This document shows, piece after piece, positions 17,500 through 26,670 of a stretch of 64,000 bases of DNA (position 1 is the first letter of the stretch; every line of letters begins with the position of its first letter). The position numbers were made by a program, and so were the translations under genes. Location: assembly GCF_000379685.1 (NCBI RefSeq), contig NZ_KB903253.1, positions 1 through 64,000 on the forward strand, written 5' to 3'. The notes beneath the pieces are model-generated. The model was given only the letters and a program-made list of their open reading frames with translations, did no database searches and had not been told where the DNA came from. Source of the DNA: Catelliglobosispora koreensis DSM 44566 (GTDB lineage Bacteria > Actinomycetota > Actinomycetes > Mycobacteriales > Micromonosporaceae).

Positions 17500-18005
17500 C
17501 AAAAATGCTGGGCACGTTAGCGCTCAGTGGTGCACTGCTGCTCGGCCTGGCCGCTTGTGCCAGCGCCGAGGAGCAAGCCGGAGGCGGCGGACCGTGTGAC
17601 GTCAAAGTTGGCGTTGAGGCGGGCAAGAAGCCGTCGGTGACCGTTCCAGACGGCTGTGACGCCCCAAAAGGCTTGGAGCAGCGCGACATCATCACCGGTG
17701 AGGGCCCTGCCGCGAAGGCCGGCGACGCGGTGTCCGTGCAATATGTCGGCGTCGCCTGGTCCACGAAGAAGCAGTTTGACGCTTCGTGGGACCGGGGTGC
17801 CAAGCCGTTCACGGTGGCGCCTCTCGGCCAGGCCAGCGTGATCCAAGGCTGGAACCAGGGCCTCGTCGGTGCGCAGAAGGGCACTCGGCGGCTCCTGGTG
17901 ATCCCGTCGGACCTTGGCTATGGCGCACGCGGGGCCGGCAACGACATCAAACCGAACGAGACTCTCGTTTTTGTTGTTGATGTCGTGTCCATCAACGGAA
18001 AATGA
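17496..18005 (+). CDS. FKBP-type peptidyl-prolyl isomerase, lipoprotein
   Basis: A 169-residue exported FKBP-type prolyl isomerase. The first 20 residues are a signal peptide and Cys21 (LAAC) is a lipobox cysteine, so the mature protein should be membrane-anchored outside the cell. The FKBP domain follows, with [19 protein letters not shown] and the conserved [19 protein letters not shown] and DLGYG segments. The GTG start overlaps the sucB stop (GTGA). An ATG at 17505 is an alternative. A likely role is folding of secreted proteins. Confidence 0.92.
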   Translation: MTKMLGTLALSGALLLGLAACASAEEQAGGGGPCDVKVGVEAGKKPSVTVPDGCDAPKGLEQRDIITGEGPAAKAGDAVSVQYVGVAWSTKKQFDASWDRGAKPFTVAPLGQASVIQGWNQGLVGAQKGTRRLLVIPSDLGYGARGAGNDIKPNETLVFVVDVVSINGK

Positions 18006-18009
18006 TCCT

Positions 18010-18894
18010 ATGCGGATCGTGGTAGCGGGCGGCTCGGGTTTCCTGGGCCGCCCTCTCATTAAGGAACTTCGCGGCGCCGGGCATGACATCACGCAGTTAG
18101 TGCGACGCCCGGCCACTAAGCCTGAACATCTGACCTGGGATCCTTCCGCGCCGATCCAGCTTCCCGAGGACACCGGCGCCATCATCAACCTGTGCGGAGC
18201 GGGCATCGGCCACCGGTGGACCGATGCTTACCGCAAGGAACTGCACGACAGCCGGGTCTTCCCGACCCGCACGCTGGCCCACGCCGCGGCAGCCCAGAAG
18301 ATCCCGGTGATGATCAACGCTTCCGGTGTTGGCATCTATGGCGACAGCGGCGACAAGGAGCTGACGGAGAAGTCAGGTGCTCCGCAGACGGACTTCCTGG
18401 CGCGAGTGGGCGTCGAGTGGGAAGGCGCGGCCAAGCCGGCGCGTGAGGCGGGCACCCGGGTGGTGCTGTTGCGCACTGGCTTCCCGCTGCACAAGTCCGG
18501 CGGATCGCTGAAACCGCAGTTGCTTCCGTTCAAGCTCGGGATCGCCGGCAAACTCGGCAACGGCAGGCAATGGGTGCCGTGGATATCCCTGGAAGACTGG
18601 CTGCGCGCGGCGCTTTTCGTGCTCGATAACGACGCGATCGCCGGGCCGGTGAACATGTGTGGGCCCAAGCCGGTTACCAACGCTGAGTTCACGAAGGCTC
18701 TCGGTGAGGCAGTGCACCGTCCCGCGATCTTCCCGGTGCCCAAAATCGCTGTCCGGCTGCTGTTCGGCGAGTACGCGGAGGAAGGCTACCGCAGCTACAG
18801 AGCGTTCCCGACCGTGTTGAGCAGCAACGGTTTCGTCTTCCATCACCCTTCTGTGCGCACGGCTCTAAAAGCCGCCCTGTCCGACAGCCTCTAA
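18010..18894 (+). CDS. TIGR01777 family NAD-dependent epimerase/dehydratase-like protein
   Basis: A 294-residue SDR-fold protein of the TIGR01777 (SulA/YfcH-like) family. The N-terminal Rossmann motif is GGSGFLGRPL, followed by NLCGAGI, SGVGIYGD and the C-terminal domain ending in VRTALKAAL. The enzymatic role of the family is not established. The ATG at 18010 is four bases after the FKBP gene, so it belongs to the lpdA-sucB-FKBP transcription unit. A homologue (Rv2216, by memory) also follows dlaT in M. tuberculosis. The last 30 bases overlap the convergent LLM gene. Confidence 0.9.
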   Translation: MRIVVAGGSGFLGRPLIKELRGAGHDITQLVRRPATKPEHLTWDPSAPIQLPEDTGAIINLCGAGIGHRWTDAYRKELHDSRVFPTRTLAHAAAAQKIPVMINASGVGIYGDSGDKELTEKSGAPQTDFLARVGVEWEGAAKPAREAGTRVVLLRTGFPLHKSGGSLKPQLLPFKLGIAGKLGNGRQWVPWISLEDWLRAALFVLDNDAIAGPVNMCGPKPVTNAEFTKALGEAVHRPAIFPVPKIAVRLLFGEYAEEGYRSYRAFPTVLSSNGFVFHHPSVRTALKAALSDSL

Positions 18895-19536
18895 CATCAC
18901 CGCTTGACGTCGCACCAGGGACGTCGTCGTTATCCCCCGCAAATGCCTGACGTAGGGACCGGGGTCGGAGAGCTTGAGTCCTTGCCAGGAAAGCATCCAG
19001 GACCAGTCCACGTTGGACGGAAGGACGACCCGCACGTGGTCGCCGCCTGTCCCCCAGGCGGCGAGTTTTGAGGCCACGGCAGTGTCATCGTTTTCCACGC
19101 CCAGCAGCAGCGGCAGCCCCAAGGACGCCGCCAAAGTGATCGTTGGCGTGCTGGACGCGGCCACTTTGACGCCGTCCACGAGGCTCGCGAGTTCGGTGAG
19201 CCACGGCCCGAAGCCGTGCTCATAGACCTCAGGGCGGCATTGAGCTTCAGCCTTCGATCCCCGGGCAACACCCAGCGTCAGCCGTGGGCAACCGGCAACG
19301 CGGGCGGCCAGTGACGACGGCGCAGAACGCCAAAAGGGCACCGCGGCGGTGCCAACCTTGAGATGCGACGTTCGCTCCACAATGGACAGAGCGAGCTCAA
19401 CCGCGTCCTCGCAGCGGCCGTATTCGGTGCCGTGATGCTCAGCCAGCCAGACGCCGGTAAACCCGAGCCGCTCCGCCTCGATGGCGATCTCGGCGGAGCG
19501 GCGGGTTCCCCACACGCTGGTGAGGAAGACTTCCAT
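18865..19536 (-). CDS. Short LLM-class flavin-dependent oxidoreductase
   Basis: A 223-residue protein of the luciferase-like monooxygenase (bacterial luciferase / F420-dependent) superfamily. The N-terminus EVFLTSVWG, the segment GFTGVWLAEHH and the sequence LKVGTAAVPFW followed by RLTLGVARGS are typical of the barrel's cofactor face. It is much shorter than the usual 300-350 residues, so part of the barrel's second half is reduced. It lies six bases after the SCO5389-family gene, and with the ATPase gene these three look like one operon. Substrate and choice of FMN or F420 cannot be told from sequence. Confidence 0.75.
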   Translation of the reverse strand: MEVFLTSVWGTRRSAEIAIEAERLGFTGVWLAEHHGTEYGRCEDAVELALSIVERTSHLKVGTAAVPFWRSAPSSLAARVAGCPRLTLGVARGSKAEAQCRPEVYEHGFGPWLTELASLVDGVKVAASSTPTITLAASLGLPLLLGVENDDTAVASKLAAWGTGGDHVRVVLPSNVDWSWMLSWQGLKLSDPGPYVRHLRGITTTSLVRRQAVMLEAVGQGGF

Positions 19537-19542
19537 CCCGAG

Positions 19543-19911
19543 CTAGCAGTCGCGCAACTCTGGGGTCTGGTTACGCAGCTGCGCGACCGGCGAGATGAAC
19601 TCCTGGTACGCGGCGCCGCCCACCTCAGAGAACGGGAACGCCGCTACGCGGTGGCAGTTCTGGAAGGCGAGTTTGCGGCCGAAGTGGCGCTCCAGTGCGC
19701 CGCGGATCGAGTCGCTGGCCAGGGCGCGCAGCAGTTCGCCACGCTCCTTTTCCGACGGTGGTGGGGTCGCGTGCTCCCCCACGGCCGCCGCTTCGCTGAT
19801 TACCTTCCAGGCATACGGCAGGGATTGCCGGATGCAGTCGACGAACTCGGTGTCTTCGACCTCGCCACGGGAGGCTTTCTCCTGCAGCGCGGCGGGCACG
19901 TCAAGCGACAT
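19543..19911 (-). CDS. SCO5389 family protein
   Basis: A 122-residue soluble protein that I recognise as the SCO5389 family of actinomycetes: MSLDVPAALQ, DTEFVDCIRQSLPYAW, LLRALASDSIRGALERHFG and LAFQNCHRVAAF, ending in the conserved PELRDC. Its function is unknown. The ATG at 19911 has AAAGGA eight bases upstream; the upstream ATG at 19920 lies too close to that site. It overlaps the ATPase gene by 11 bases and is followed closely by the LLM gene, so the three products probably act together. Confidence 0.8.
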   Translation of the reverse strand: MSLDVPAALQEKASRGEVEDTEFVDCIRQSLPYAWKVISEAAAVGEHATPPPSEKERGELLRALASDSIRGALERHFGRKLAFQNCHRVAAFPFSEVGGAAYQEFISPVAQLRNQTPELRDC

Positions 19912-20878
19912 GGGAATCATCCTTTCTCGGCTCGGTCTGCCCGAGCACGTATTCGGGGTCGATCTGGCTCGCGAGGTCTTCGCCCGTCTTGGCGTTACCC
20001 CAGGCCAGAGCGTTGCGGACGTGGAATTGGTGCGCCTGGGCGGTGTAACGCGGCCAGTCCTTCACGCACGCGTCCACAGCGGTCTTCATGGCTTCAAGGG
20101 CGGCGGCGTTGGCTGGCTCCAGCTCGGAGAGCGGGCGCGCGACGCCACGCTCGGCGGCCTTGACGTAGCCCGACCGCCCGATCCAGGTCAGCAGGTGATC
20201 GCCCACGTGTGAGCGAAGGAAGTCCACATCGGACTGATCGTCGATCTTGTTGCCGACGACGTGTACCCGGACGCCGAAGTCCTGCGCGTAGCCGATGTAC
20301 TGCTTGTAGACGCCAACGCTGCGCAACGTCGGCTCGCACACCAGGAACGTGACGTCAAACCTGGTGAACAGCCCGGACGCGAAGGAATCCGCTCCCGCCG
20401 TCATGTCCACGACGACGTACTCGCCCGGACCGTCCACCAGGTGGTTCAGCAGCAGTTCCACCGCACCGACTTTGGAGTGGTAACACGCCACACCCAGGTC
20501 TTCGGTCGCGAAAGGACCCGTGACGGCCAGGCGCACCCCGCCGACTTCGCGGACCAGCGCCTCAAACAGCGGGTTGGGACCGTCGATCGTGAGCACGCGT
20601 GAGCCCCGCCCGGGTGGTGTGGTCTTCACCATGGCCGCGGCTGAGCTGATGCGTGGGTTGTCGCCTCGGAGGTAGTCCTTGATCAACGTCATGTGATCAC
20701 CAAGGGCTGGCAGGAGAACCGCTTCGTCTTCGGAAATGCCAAGGGCCGCGGCCAGGTGCTGATTGATATCCGCATCGATACTAAGCAATTTATCACTGCA
20801 CCCGGACAGGTGCCGTGCCATCAGGGCGGCGAGCGTTGTCTTGCCACTTCCGCCTTTTCCGACAAATGCCATCTTCAT
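19901..20878 (-). CDS. MinD/CooC-like P-loop ATPase
   Basis: A 325-residue ATPase of the SIMIBI class. The deviant Walker A KGGSGKTT lies at about 8-15, followed by a switch Asp in LSIDADINQ and a Walker B-like segment VVVDMTAGAD. The general look is of the CooC/MinD/ParA group. CooC proteins help insert nickel, while MinD and ParA act in positioning; the partner here is not known. No ribosome site lies before the ATG, and a promoter-like pair sits so close that the transcript may be leaderless. It heads the operon with the SCO5389-family and LLM genes. Confidence 0.82.
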   Translation of the reverse strand: MKMAFVGKGGSGKTTLAALMARHLSGCSDKLLSIDADINQHLAAALGISEDEAVLLPALGDHMTLIKDYLRGDNPRISSAAAMVKTTPPGRGSRVLTIDGPNPLFEALVREVGGVRLAVTGPFATEDLGVACYHSKVGAVELLLNHLVDGPGEYVVVDMTAGADSFASGLFTRFDVTFLVCEPTLRSVGVYKQYIGYAQDFGVRVHVVGNKIDDQSDVDFLRSHVGDHLLTWIGRSGYVKAAERGVARPLSELEPANAAALEAMKTAVDACVKDWPRYTAQAHQFHVRNALAWGNAKTGEDLASQIDPEYVLGQTEPRKDDSHVA

Positions 20879-20885
20879 AGTTGCT

Positions 20886-20915
20886 ATTGGTAGTCATTTT
20901 CAATTAGCGAGTCAA
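20886..20915 (-). promoter_or_regulatory. Candidate promoter with Zur-like box before the CooC-like ATPase
   Basis: On the minus strand TTGACT (20910-20915) is followed after 17 bases by TACCAAT (20886-20892), and transcription would begin within a few bases of the ATG at 20878. TGAAAATGACTACCA (20888-20902) lies across the -10 region and matches the remembered actinobacterial Zur consensus TGAAAATGATTTTCA at 12 of 15 positions. Both calls rest on eye matching only. Confidence 0.3.
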
Positions 20916-20973
20916 CAACCCTCGCCGCCGGCGCGCCGCGCTCCCGTCCAGGCCGGTTGTCTAAGCTCCGTTG

Positions 20974-22677
20974 GTGACAAGGAAAGCCGACCTTTCAGTC
21001 GCTGGAGTCTCCCTGGCCCTCGCGCTTTGGGTGACCAGCGGTTTCTGGCTGAATCCACAAGGCCGCGCCAGTCTGGTCAACTCCGGGGATCAGGCCCTTT
21101 TTGAGTGGCTACTCAGCTTTGGCAGCTATTCGCTGACCCACGCCCAGAACCCGCTGTTCACCTACATCCTCAACGTCCCCGACGGCGTCAACCTTTCGGT
21201 CAACACCACAGTCACGGTCTTCGCCTGGCTTTTCGCGCCGCTAACGATGACGCTCGGGGCACCGGTCACCTTCGTCGTCATCCTGACGCTGAACCTGGCC
21301 GCCAACGGCTTCACCTGGTACTGGCTGTTCCACAAGCACTTAGGCGCCAATGCGCTCGGCGCCGCGATCGGCGGCCTGTTCGCCGGGTTCTGCCCCGCGA
21401 TGATCTCGCACGCGAACTCGCACCTGAACTGGACCGCGCAGTGGCTCGTGCCGCTGATCATCATGCGCGTCATCGTGCTCCATCGCGGCGGCGGATGGCT
21501 GCGCAACGGCATCGGTTTAGGACTGCTCATCACGGCCTGCTTCTCGATCGCGGCCGAGCAACTCTTCTTCTGCGCCTTGGCTTTGGCGATTTTTTCCCTT
21601 CTTTGGGTACTCCTAAAGCGTCCCCCCATCGCCAACGCCGTCAAGGGATTGTCGGTCGCGGCTACCGTGTCGGCGGTGTTCCTGGCTTATCCCCTGTGGC
21701 TGCACTTCGCCGGCCCGCAGGGTTTCCACGGCACCGGTTTCGACCCACGCGTGCACAACGAGGACCTGGCCGCCTACTTCTCGTGGCCGCAACGTTCCCT
21801 GGCCGGCTGGCTCGGCCTGAACACACACTTGGCACCGAACCCGACGGAGGAGAACTCATTCTTCGGCATTCCGCTGATGCTGCTGACGATCGCGGCGTTC
21901 GTGATGCTGTGGAAGCGCACGGAAGTCAAGCTGCTCGCCGTCACGGCGGCTGTGTTCACGGTGCTGTCGCTTGGGCCGCAACTGCGCGTGTTTGGCAGAC
22001 TGACCGACATTTGGATGCCTGAGGCACTGCTGACGAAGCTTCCGATCTTCAACGCCGCCTTGCCTTCGCGCCTGGCTCTCGTGGTCGCCCCCATCATCGG
22101 GCTCATGCTGGCTTGGCTCGCGTCATCGGTGAAGATGAACCGGCCTTTGTGGATCACGGCTTTCGTGGTCGCGCTTCTGCCGCTGTTCCCGCAGCCCGTG
22201 CTGACGGGACCACGCCCGCAAGTGCCGGAGTTCTTCACCTCCGGGCAGTGGGAGTCTTTCGTGGCGCCCAATGACGTCATCGTCCCGGTGCCTTTGCCCA
22301 ACGATCTGCTGCCTGACGGTCAGCGCTGGCAGGCGGCGGCGCTCGCTAATGACGGGCCGGTTTTCCGGGTGCCCTCTGGGTTCTTCCTCGGCCCGGGCGG
22401 CCCCGACGGCACGGGCCGCATCGGGCCGGTTCCCCGCCCCACGGCGTCGCTTTTGGAGGGTGTCGCCCGGACCGGTGTCGTGCCCCCGATCGGCGAACAA
22501 CAGCGCCAGGAAGCACGCGACGATCTGCGGTACTGGGACGCGAAGCTGATCGTGCTCGACGACGTGATTCATGGCGCGCAGTGGAAAGCGCATCAGCCAG
22601 CCGTGCTGGAAGCCGCGACCCAGCTCTTCGGGCCGCCGGAACGCGCCGGCGACGTCTGGATTTGGCGCGTCAGCTAA
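20974..22677 (+). CDS. Multi-pass membrane protein, possibly GT-C glycosyltransferase-like
   Basis: A 567-residue integral membrane protein with about 10-12 hydrophobic helices in the first 400 residues and a soluble C-terminal part of about 160 residues. After the first helix comes NSGDQALFEWLL (Asp39), an acidic motif in the first outer loop, as in GT-C lipid-linked sugar transferases. PDGVNLSVNTT follows. This family is frequent in actinomycetes as an uncharacterised membrane protein, and the glycosyltransferase idea is an inference from topology. The GTG at 20974 is preferred to a TTG one codon earlier. It converges on the LamG gene with a hairpin between. Confidence 0.75.
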   Translation: MTRKADLSVAGVSLALALWVTSGFWLNPQGRASLVNSGDQALFEWLLSFGSYSLTHAQNPLFTYILNVPDGVNLSVNTTVTVFAWLFAPLTMTLGAPVTFVVILTLNLAANGFTWYWLFHKHLGANALGAAIGGLFAGFCPAMISHANSHLNWTAQWLVPLIIMRVIVLHRGGGWLRNGIGLGLLITACFSIAAEQLFFCALALAIFSLLWVLLKRPPIANAVKGLSVAATVSAVFLAYPLWLHFAGPQGFHGTGFDPRVHNEDLAAYFSWPQRSLAGWLGLNTHLAPNPTEENSFFGIPLMLLTIAAFVMLWKRTEVKLLAVTAAVFTVLSLGPQLRVFGRLTDIWMPEALLTKLPIFNAALPSRLALVVAPIIGLMLAWLASSVKMNRPLWITAFVVALLPLFPQPVLTGPRPQVPEFFTSGQWESFVAPNDVIVPVPLPNDLLPDGQRWQAAALANDGPVFRVPSGFFLGPGGPDGTGRIGPVPRPTASLLEGVARTGVVPPIGEQQRQEARDDLRYWDAKLIVLDDVIHGAQWKAHQPAVLEAATQLFGPPERAGDVWIWRVS

Positions 22678-22680
22678 GAG

Positions 22681-22706
22681 TGGGCGCCCTGCGAACAGGG
22701 CGCCCA
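22681..22706. terminator. Bidirectional hairpin between convergent genes
   Basis: A perfect 11-bp inverted repeat (TGGGCGCCCTG at 22681-22691, complement at 22696-22706) with a CGAA loop lies four bases after one stop codon and seven bases before the other. Confidence 0.75.
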
Positions 22707-22713
22707 TCTAGTA

Positions 22714-25700
22714 CTAACTGTTGTAGAGGCTGGTGACCTGTGCCGGGGTCATCGCCCCGGCATAGGCCTTGATCTGATCGATCTGCCCACCGAACAGTGC
22801 CGCGTTGCCCCAGATGCTGCCCACGTGCAGGCTGCTGACAGCGTTCCAGCCTTTGGCACCGGTGCCCTTGACGGTCTGTTCGGTCCCGTTCAGGTAAAGC
22901 CGGGTCTCCCCGGTCGCCTGGTTGAACACGCCCGTCAGGTGCACCCAGGTGTTGGGAACCGCCGCGACGTTGGACTCAGCCCAGCCCCAGGTGAAGCCGC
23001 CGGATCCGTTCTCGGTGGACACCCCGAACACCCACTTGTTGCTGGACCCAGAGATGCCCATGGTCATGGCCCACCAGGGCCAGCCGCCCTGCATCATGAC
23101 GACCTGGTCCGTCCCGTTGACCGCGTTCACCTTGACCCACGCCGACACCGTGAACGACTGGTCGGTACGCAGCACCGGTCCCGCCGTGTAGGCGTGGCCG
23201 CTGGTTCCGTTGAGCTGCAAGGCATCGTTGCCATCGTGGCCCGGAGTCGCGAAGCCCGAGGCGCCAGTCTCCCAGCCGCTAAGGGTGAGGTGACGCGACC
23301 AGTAGGACCCGTCGAGCGCGTCGCCGCAGAAGCAGTTCGACCCGTCGGCGAAGTCATAGCTGGCGACCTGCACCGGGGTGTTGATAAGCCCGGTGATGTC
23401 CTCCGCGACCGCGACCCGGTTCCACAACCGCACCTCGGCGACGGAACCAGTGAAATACGATCCGGGCGTGCCATAGGCCTTTGACCGTCCAATGACGACT
23501 GGCCCGGTGGACGCCCAGCCGCCGGCCCGGTTGGCCAGCCACTGCGCTGACGGCGTCACGTCGGCCTCTAGCGTTCCGTTGACGTAGAGCTTCAGCTTGC
23601 TTTCAGCTTCGTCCCAGGCGGCCGCGAGATGGGTCCACTTTCCTTGCTGTGGAACGGAAGTAGAGGCCGCGAAGGTCAGCGTCGAGCCGCCTCCGTTGAT
23701 GTCGTGCAGACCAACGCGCCACCGGTTGGCCCAGCAGTCGTGGCCGAGGGTGAAGCCCGAGTTCGAACTCGCGTCAACGGACAAGGCGATCACGTTGGCG
23801 CATCCGCCTGGCGACTGCGGCCGGACCCAAGCCGCGACACTGAAGGATCCTGACGTGTCCAGGCCCGCTCCCGCCGCCGTGAGCACACCGTTGGTGGCCG
23901 TAGTTGTTTCCGTAACACTGTTGAAGTTCGCCGACGGCGATCCGATGTAGCGCAGGTCCGGCGTCCAGACCACATCGGTGTTGCCACTTTCGACGGTCAT
24001 GTGCGCCGAACCGACGGTGTTGTTGAAGCCCGGTGCGTTGATCTGGTCCAAAGGCCAGTGGGCGATCGGCGCCGATGGTGCCTGCACGAGGAACGAGTAG
24101 TGCTTGGTCGGGCCAGGAGTGCCCGCGGCGTCCTTACTGAACACGTGCAAGGTGTTGCTGCCGTAGCGCGGTGGGGTCAGCTTGACCGTGGCGGAGGCTC
24201 CGGCGCTCACGTTGACCACAGTGGACGGTGGATCGGTCCAGCCATAGGTGTAGCTGGTGACGTCTTGTCCCGTAGACCCGCCATTGCTGAGGATGAAGTC
24301 AGCGGAGATGCCCGGCCCGCCATGGGCCACCCCGTCGGCGAGATAGACCGGGGAAGTGACGCCAGACTGCGGTGGCGGGCTCGCGTTGACGGTGAAGTTG
24401 CACCAGCCGGACCAGGCTGACGGGTTCGGGGCGATACCGTCGCGCGTCTGCACCCGCCAGGAATATGTCTTGCCTTCGGCTCCCGCGCCCAGGCTCAAAG
24501 TGATGTCACCATAGTCCCCAGCCGGCCTAGCGGGCCCGGTCACCGGGGTGACCGGGCCGACGGCGTTGTCCTTCCACTCGAAGTAGCCGGTGAGCGTGTC
24601 AGAGCCGTCCGCGTCAACGTATTGCGCCTTCAGCGTCGGTGAGGTCGTGCCGACCGTCGCGCCACAGGCCAGGGTGGAGGTCGTCAGGTTCGCCGGAGTT
24701 CCGGGGTACGAGTTGTAGGTGGCCACGATCCGGCCAGAGCTGTTGAGGAATTTCATCCACTCGTAGGTGCCGGTCTCGCCGTTGCCGGCGGCGTCATCAC
24801 ACATGCACAGACCGACGGAATACCTTCCCGCGGAAGCATTCGCGGCGCCCTGAAGGTCGTCGCGGAACGTGGTGTTGTTGCCAAAGATCAGCGTCACGTC
24901 GGGTGGAACACTGCCGCACGAACCCGTCTCGTTCACGTCACCAAATGCCGAACCCAGCTTGACACCGAGCCCGGTGGACCAGGCGATGCGGCTGCCGTTC
25001 GGCGTGCCGATGTCGCCGACACGGTAGGCGTGCGCGGTGTTTCCGGCGCAGGCGGCGTTGTGGTCGAGCACGGCATGGAAGGAGCCCGAGATGACCTGCT
25101 TGCCGTGCAGCCCAGTGATCGGCAGGGAGAAGTAGGACCGGAACAGGCGCGTGTCATCGGGATTGTCGCCGACGCGGGCGTGCTCGCCCGGCGTCCAGTT
25201 GGCGTTGTCGTTGGTCGCGTAGGCCCAGCCGACCTTGGCCTCATCCCAAGGCGGGTCAATGAAAATCGGCAGCGTGCCCGTGCGCAAGAGTTCCGCGTCG
25301 GCCACGACGGTGAGACTGTTGTCCTGTGCGGTCACGCTGATCCTGCGCACATGAGCCAATTCGCTCGGCTCGCTGACCGTCGACTTCGGAGCCCTGGCCG
25401 GGTCGAACACAACACCGGGCAGCACTTCGCCACCGACCGCCGGATCGAGCGCCGAGTCCCACATCATTGACGCGTGTGAGCCGAAGGGCAGGACTTTTCC
25501 TTTGCTGTCAACGAGTTCCAGCTCGCCTGCGGTGGTGTTGCGGGCCGTCACGTCACCGGAGATCTTGTAACGGACCTTCGCCACGGCTGGATTGGCTGCC
25601 GCGGCGGCGGTTTTCACCACCAGCACCTGCCGGTACCCCGTACGCGTCGCCTCCACGGCCAGGTCGGCACCGGGCAGCACCTCGGCGTAGGTCGCGATCG

Positions 25701-26136
25701 CCCCGTTGACAGTGGGAGCGGGCAGGGTCCCGTGCGGCCAGGAAAGGCTGAACCGCTTGCCTTCCACCAGAGTGGACACGAGCAGGCTGTCTCCCCCGCC
25801 CGAGAAGCTCACGTCAGCGGCCACCGCGGGCCATAATCGCCCGTCGCTTCCCCGCTGTAACTTGAGGTCGATGTCCCGCCACGTCCCGTCTTTACGCACG
25901 CGCTGAGGCACGGCATAGGAAATCAGCGTTTGCGTGCCATCCGGGTTGGCGAAGACTTGCTGATGGCCGTCGCGCAGACCGGCGACTTCCACTTTGGACT
26001 TGCACTGAGCGGCCAGTCTTACCGCGGCCGCCTCGCTGAGGGCCGACGGCGCACAGGCGGGCGCGGCCTGGGCTTCAGCGCTGTTGACAACAATCAAGAA
26101 TCCGCTCATCAAGACAGCGGTTGCTATACGCTTCAT
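22714..26136 (-). CDS. Large secreted protein with DNRLRE-like and two LamG (jellyroll) domains
   Basis: A 1140-residue exported protein. The N-terminus (MKRIATAVLMSGFLIVV, cleavage after AQA about residue 23) is a signal peptide. Residues about 50-310 form a beta-rich region seen in polymorphic-toxin-like and RHS-neighbouring proteins. Residues about 315-480 look like a DNRLRE domain (RLFRSYFSLPI). A fibronectin-type part follows. Two LamG/concanavalin-like domains lie at about 690-890 and 930-1135 (for example SFSVAAWVRPQ and SFTVSAWVKV). There is no catalytic or toxin domain and no membrane anchor. It probably binds polysaccharide or the cell surface. The ATG at 26136 has GAGGAG five bases upstream. 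Confidence 0.8.
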   Translation of the reverse strand: MKRIATAVLMSGFLIVVNSAEAQAAPACAPSALSEAAAVRLAAQCKSKVEVAGLRDGHQQVFANPDGTQTLISYAVPQRVRKDGTWRDIDLKLQRGSDGRLWPAVAADVSFSGGGDSLLVSTLVEGKRFSLSWPHGTLPAPTVNGAIATYAEVLPGADLAVEATRTGYRQVLVVKTAAAAANPAVAKVRYKISGDVTARNTTAGELELVDSKGKVLPFGSHASMMWDSALDPAVGGEVLPGVVFDPARAPKSTVSEPSELAHVRRISVTAQDNSLTVVADAELLRTGTLPIFIDPPWDEAKVGWAYATNDNANWTPGEHARVGDNPDDTRLFRSYFSLPITGLHGKQVISGSFHAVLDHNAACAGNTAHAYRVGDIGTPNGSRIAWSTGLGVKLGSAFGDVNETGSCGSVPPDVTLIFGNNTTFRDDLQGAANASAGRYSVGLCMCDDAAGNGETGTYEWMKFLNSSGRIVATYNSYPGTPANLTTSTLACGATVGTTSPTLKAQYVDADGSDTLTGYFEWKDNAVGPVTPVTGPARPAGDYGDITLSLGAGAEGKTYSWRVQTRDGIAPNPSAWSGWCNFTVNASPPPQSGVTSPVYLADGVAHGGPGISADFILSNGGSTGQDVTSYTYGWTDPPSTVVNVSAGASATVKLTPPRYGSNTLHVFSKDAAGTPGPTKHYSFLVQAPSAPIAHWPLDQINAPGFNNTVGSAHMTVESGNTDVVWTPDLRYIGSPSANFNSVTETTTATNGVLTAAGAGLDTSGSFSVAAWVRPQSPGGCANVIALSVDASSNSGFTLGHDCWANRWRVGLHDINGGGSTLTFAASTSVPQQGKWTHLAAAWDEAESKLKLYVNGTLEADVTPSAQWLANRAGGWASTGPVVIGRSKAYGTPGSYFTGSVAEVRLWNRVAVAEDITGLINTPVQVASYDFADGSNCFCGDALDGSYWSRHLTLSGWETGASGFATPGHDGNDALQLNGTSGHAYTAGPVLRTDQSFTVSAWVKVNAVNGTDQVVMMQGGWPWWAMTMGISGSSNKWVFGVSTENGSGGFTWGWAESNVAAVPNTWVHLTGVFNQATGETRLYLNGTEQTVKGTGAKGWNAVSSLHVGSIWGNAALFGGQIDQIKAYAGAMTPAQVTSLYNS

Positions 26137-26205
26137 CGATACTCCTCGCACTGATTTGACGTTCAGCGCGAGCGTGGGGCATCAGCGCATAGGCGCCGCA
26201 CAGGA

Positions 26206-26652
26206 TCAGTAGCGGGTAAGCACACCGAGCGCGAAGGACAGCGCCACCAGGGCGAACATCGAGCGGGCGACGGCGCGGAAGCGGAGCTGAAGCGCCGGCA
26301 GCTCTTCCGGTAACGCGAAGACGCGCTGGGGCCACCCGCGCCAGGACACCCACCAGAACAGCGCTGACGCCCCGGCGAGGGCGAGCGCTTTCAGCGAGAT
26401 CAGGACCCACTGTCCCGGGTGGACGATCACGAGCGCGATCCCGCTGGCCCACAGCACCGCGATGAGGGCCACGACCTTCCACCGGTTGCCCTGGGCCAGC
26501 TCACGGTGCATATCTTCTAGCCGCATGACATCGCCCTGGGCGATCCGCGCGAGCGCGGGCTGAACCACGAAAAGGCTGTAGCCCATGCTGCCCAGCCACA
26601 TCACCGCGACTCCGATGTGGACGCAGAGCAGGACGAAGGTCAGGGCACGCAT
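26206..26652 (-). CDS. Small integral membrane protein (CopD-like)
   Basis: A 148-residue protein with four hydrophobic helices (about 2-22, 57-77, 80-100 and 125-147). The N-terminal helix has CVHIGVAVMWLGSMGYSLFVV, a His/Gly pattern like CopD / DUF2269 membrane proteins. A copper role is possible but not shown. It follows the MMPL gene by 18 bases on the same strand and precedes the LamG gene by about 70 bases, so it may belong to their operon. Confidence 0.7.
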   Translation of the reverse strand: MRALTFVLLCVHIGVAVMWLGSMGYSLFVVQPALARIAQGDVMRLEDMHRELAQGNRWKVVALIAVLWASGIALVIVHPGQWVLISLKALALAGASALFWWVSWRGWPQRVFALPEELPALQLRFRAVARSMFALVALSFALGVLTRY

Positions 26653-26670
26653 GGGCTACAGGTTACGTGG

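Noticed and set aside
15946-17502. A 518-codon open frame opposite sucB
   Set aside because: It lies wholly within sucB, is rich in Arg/Gly/His runs, and has no family match.
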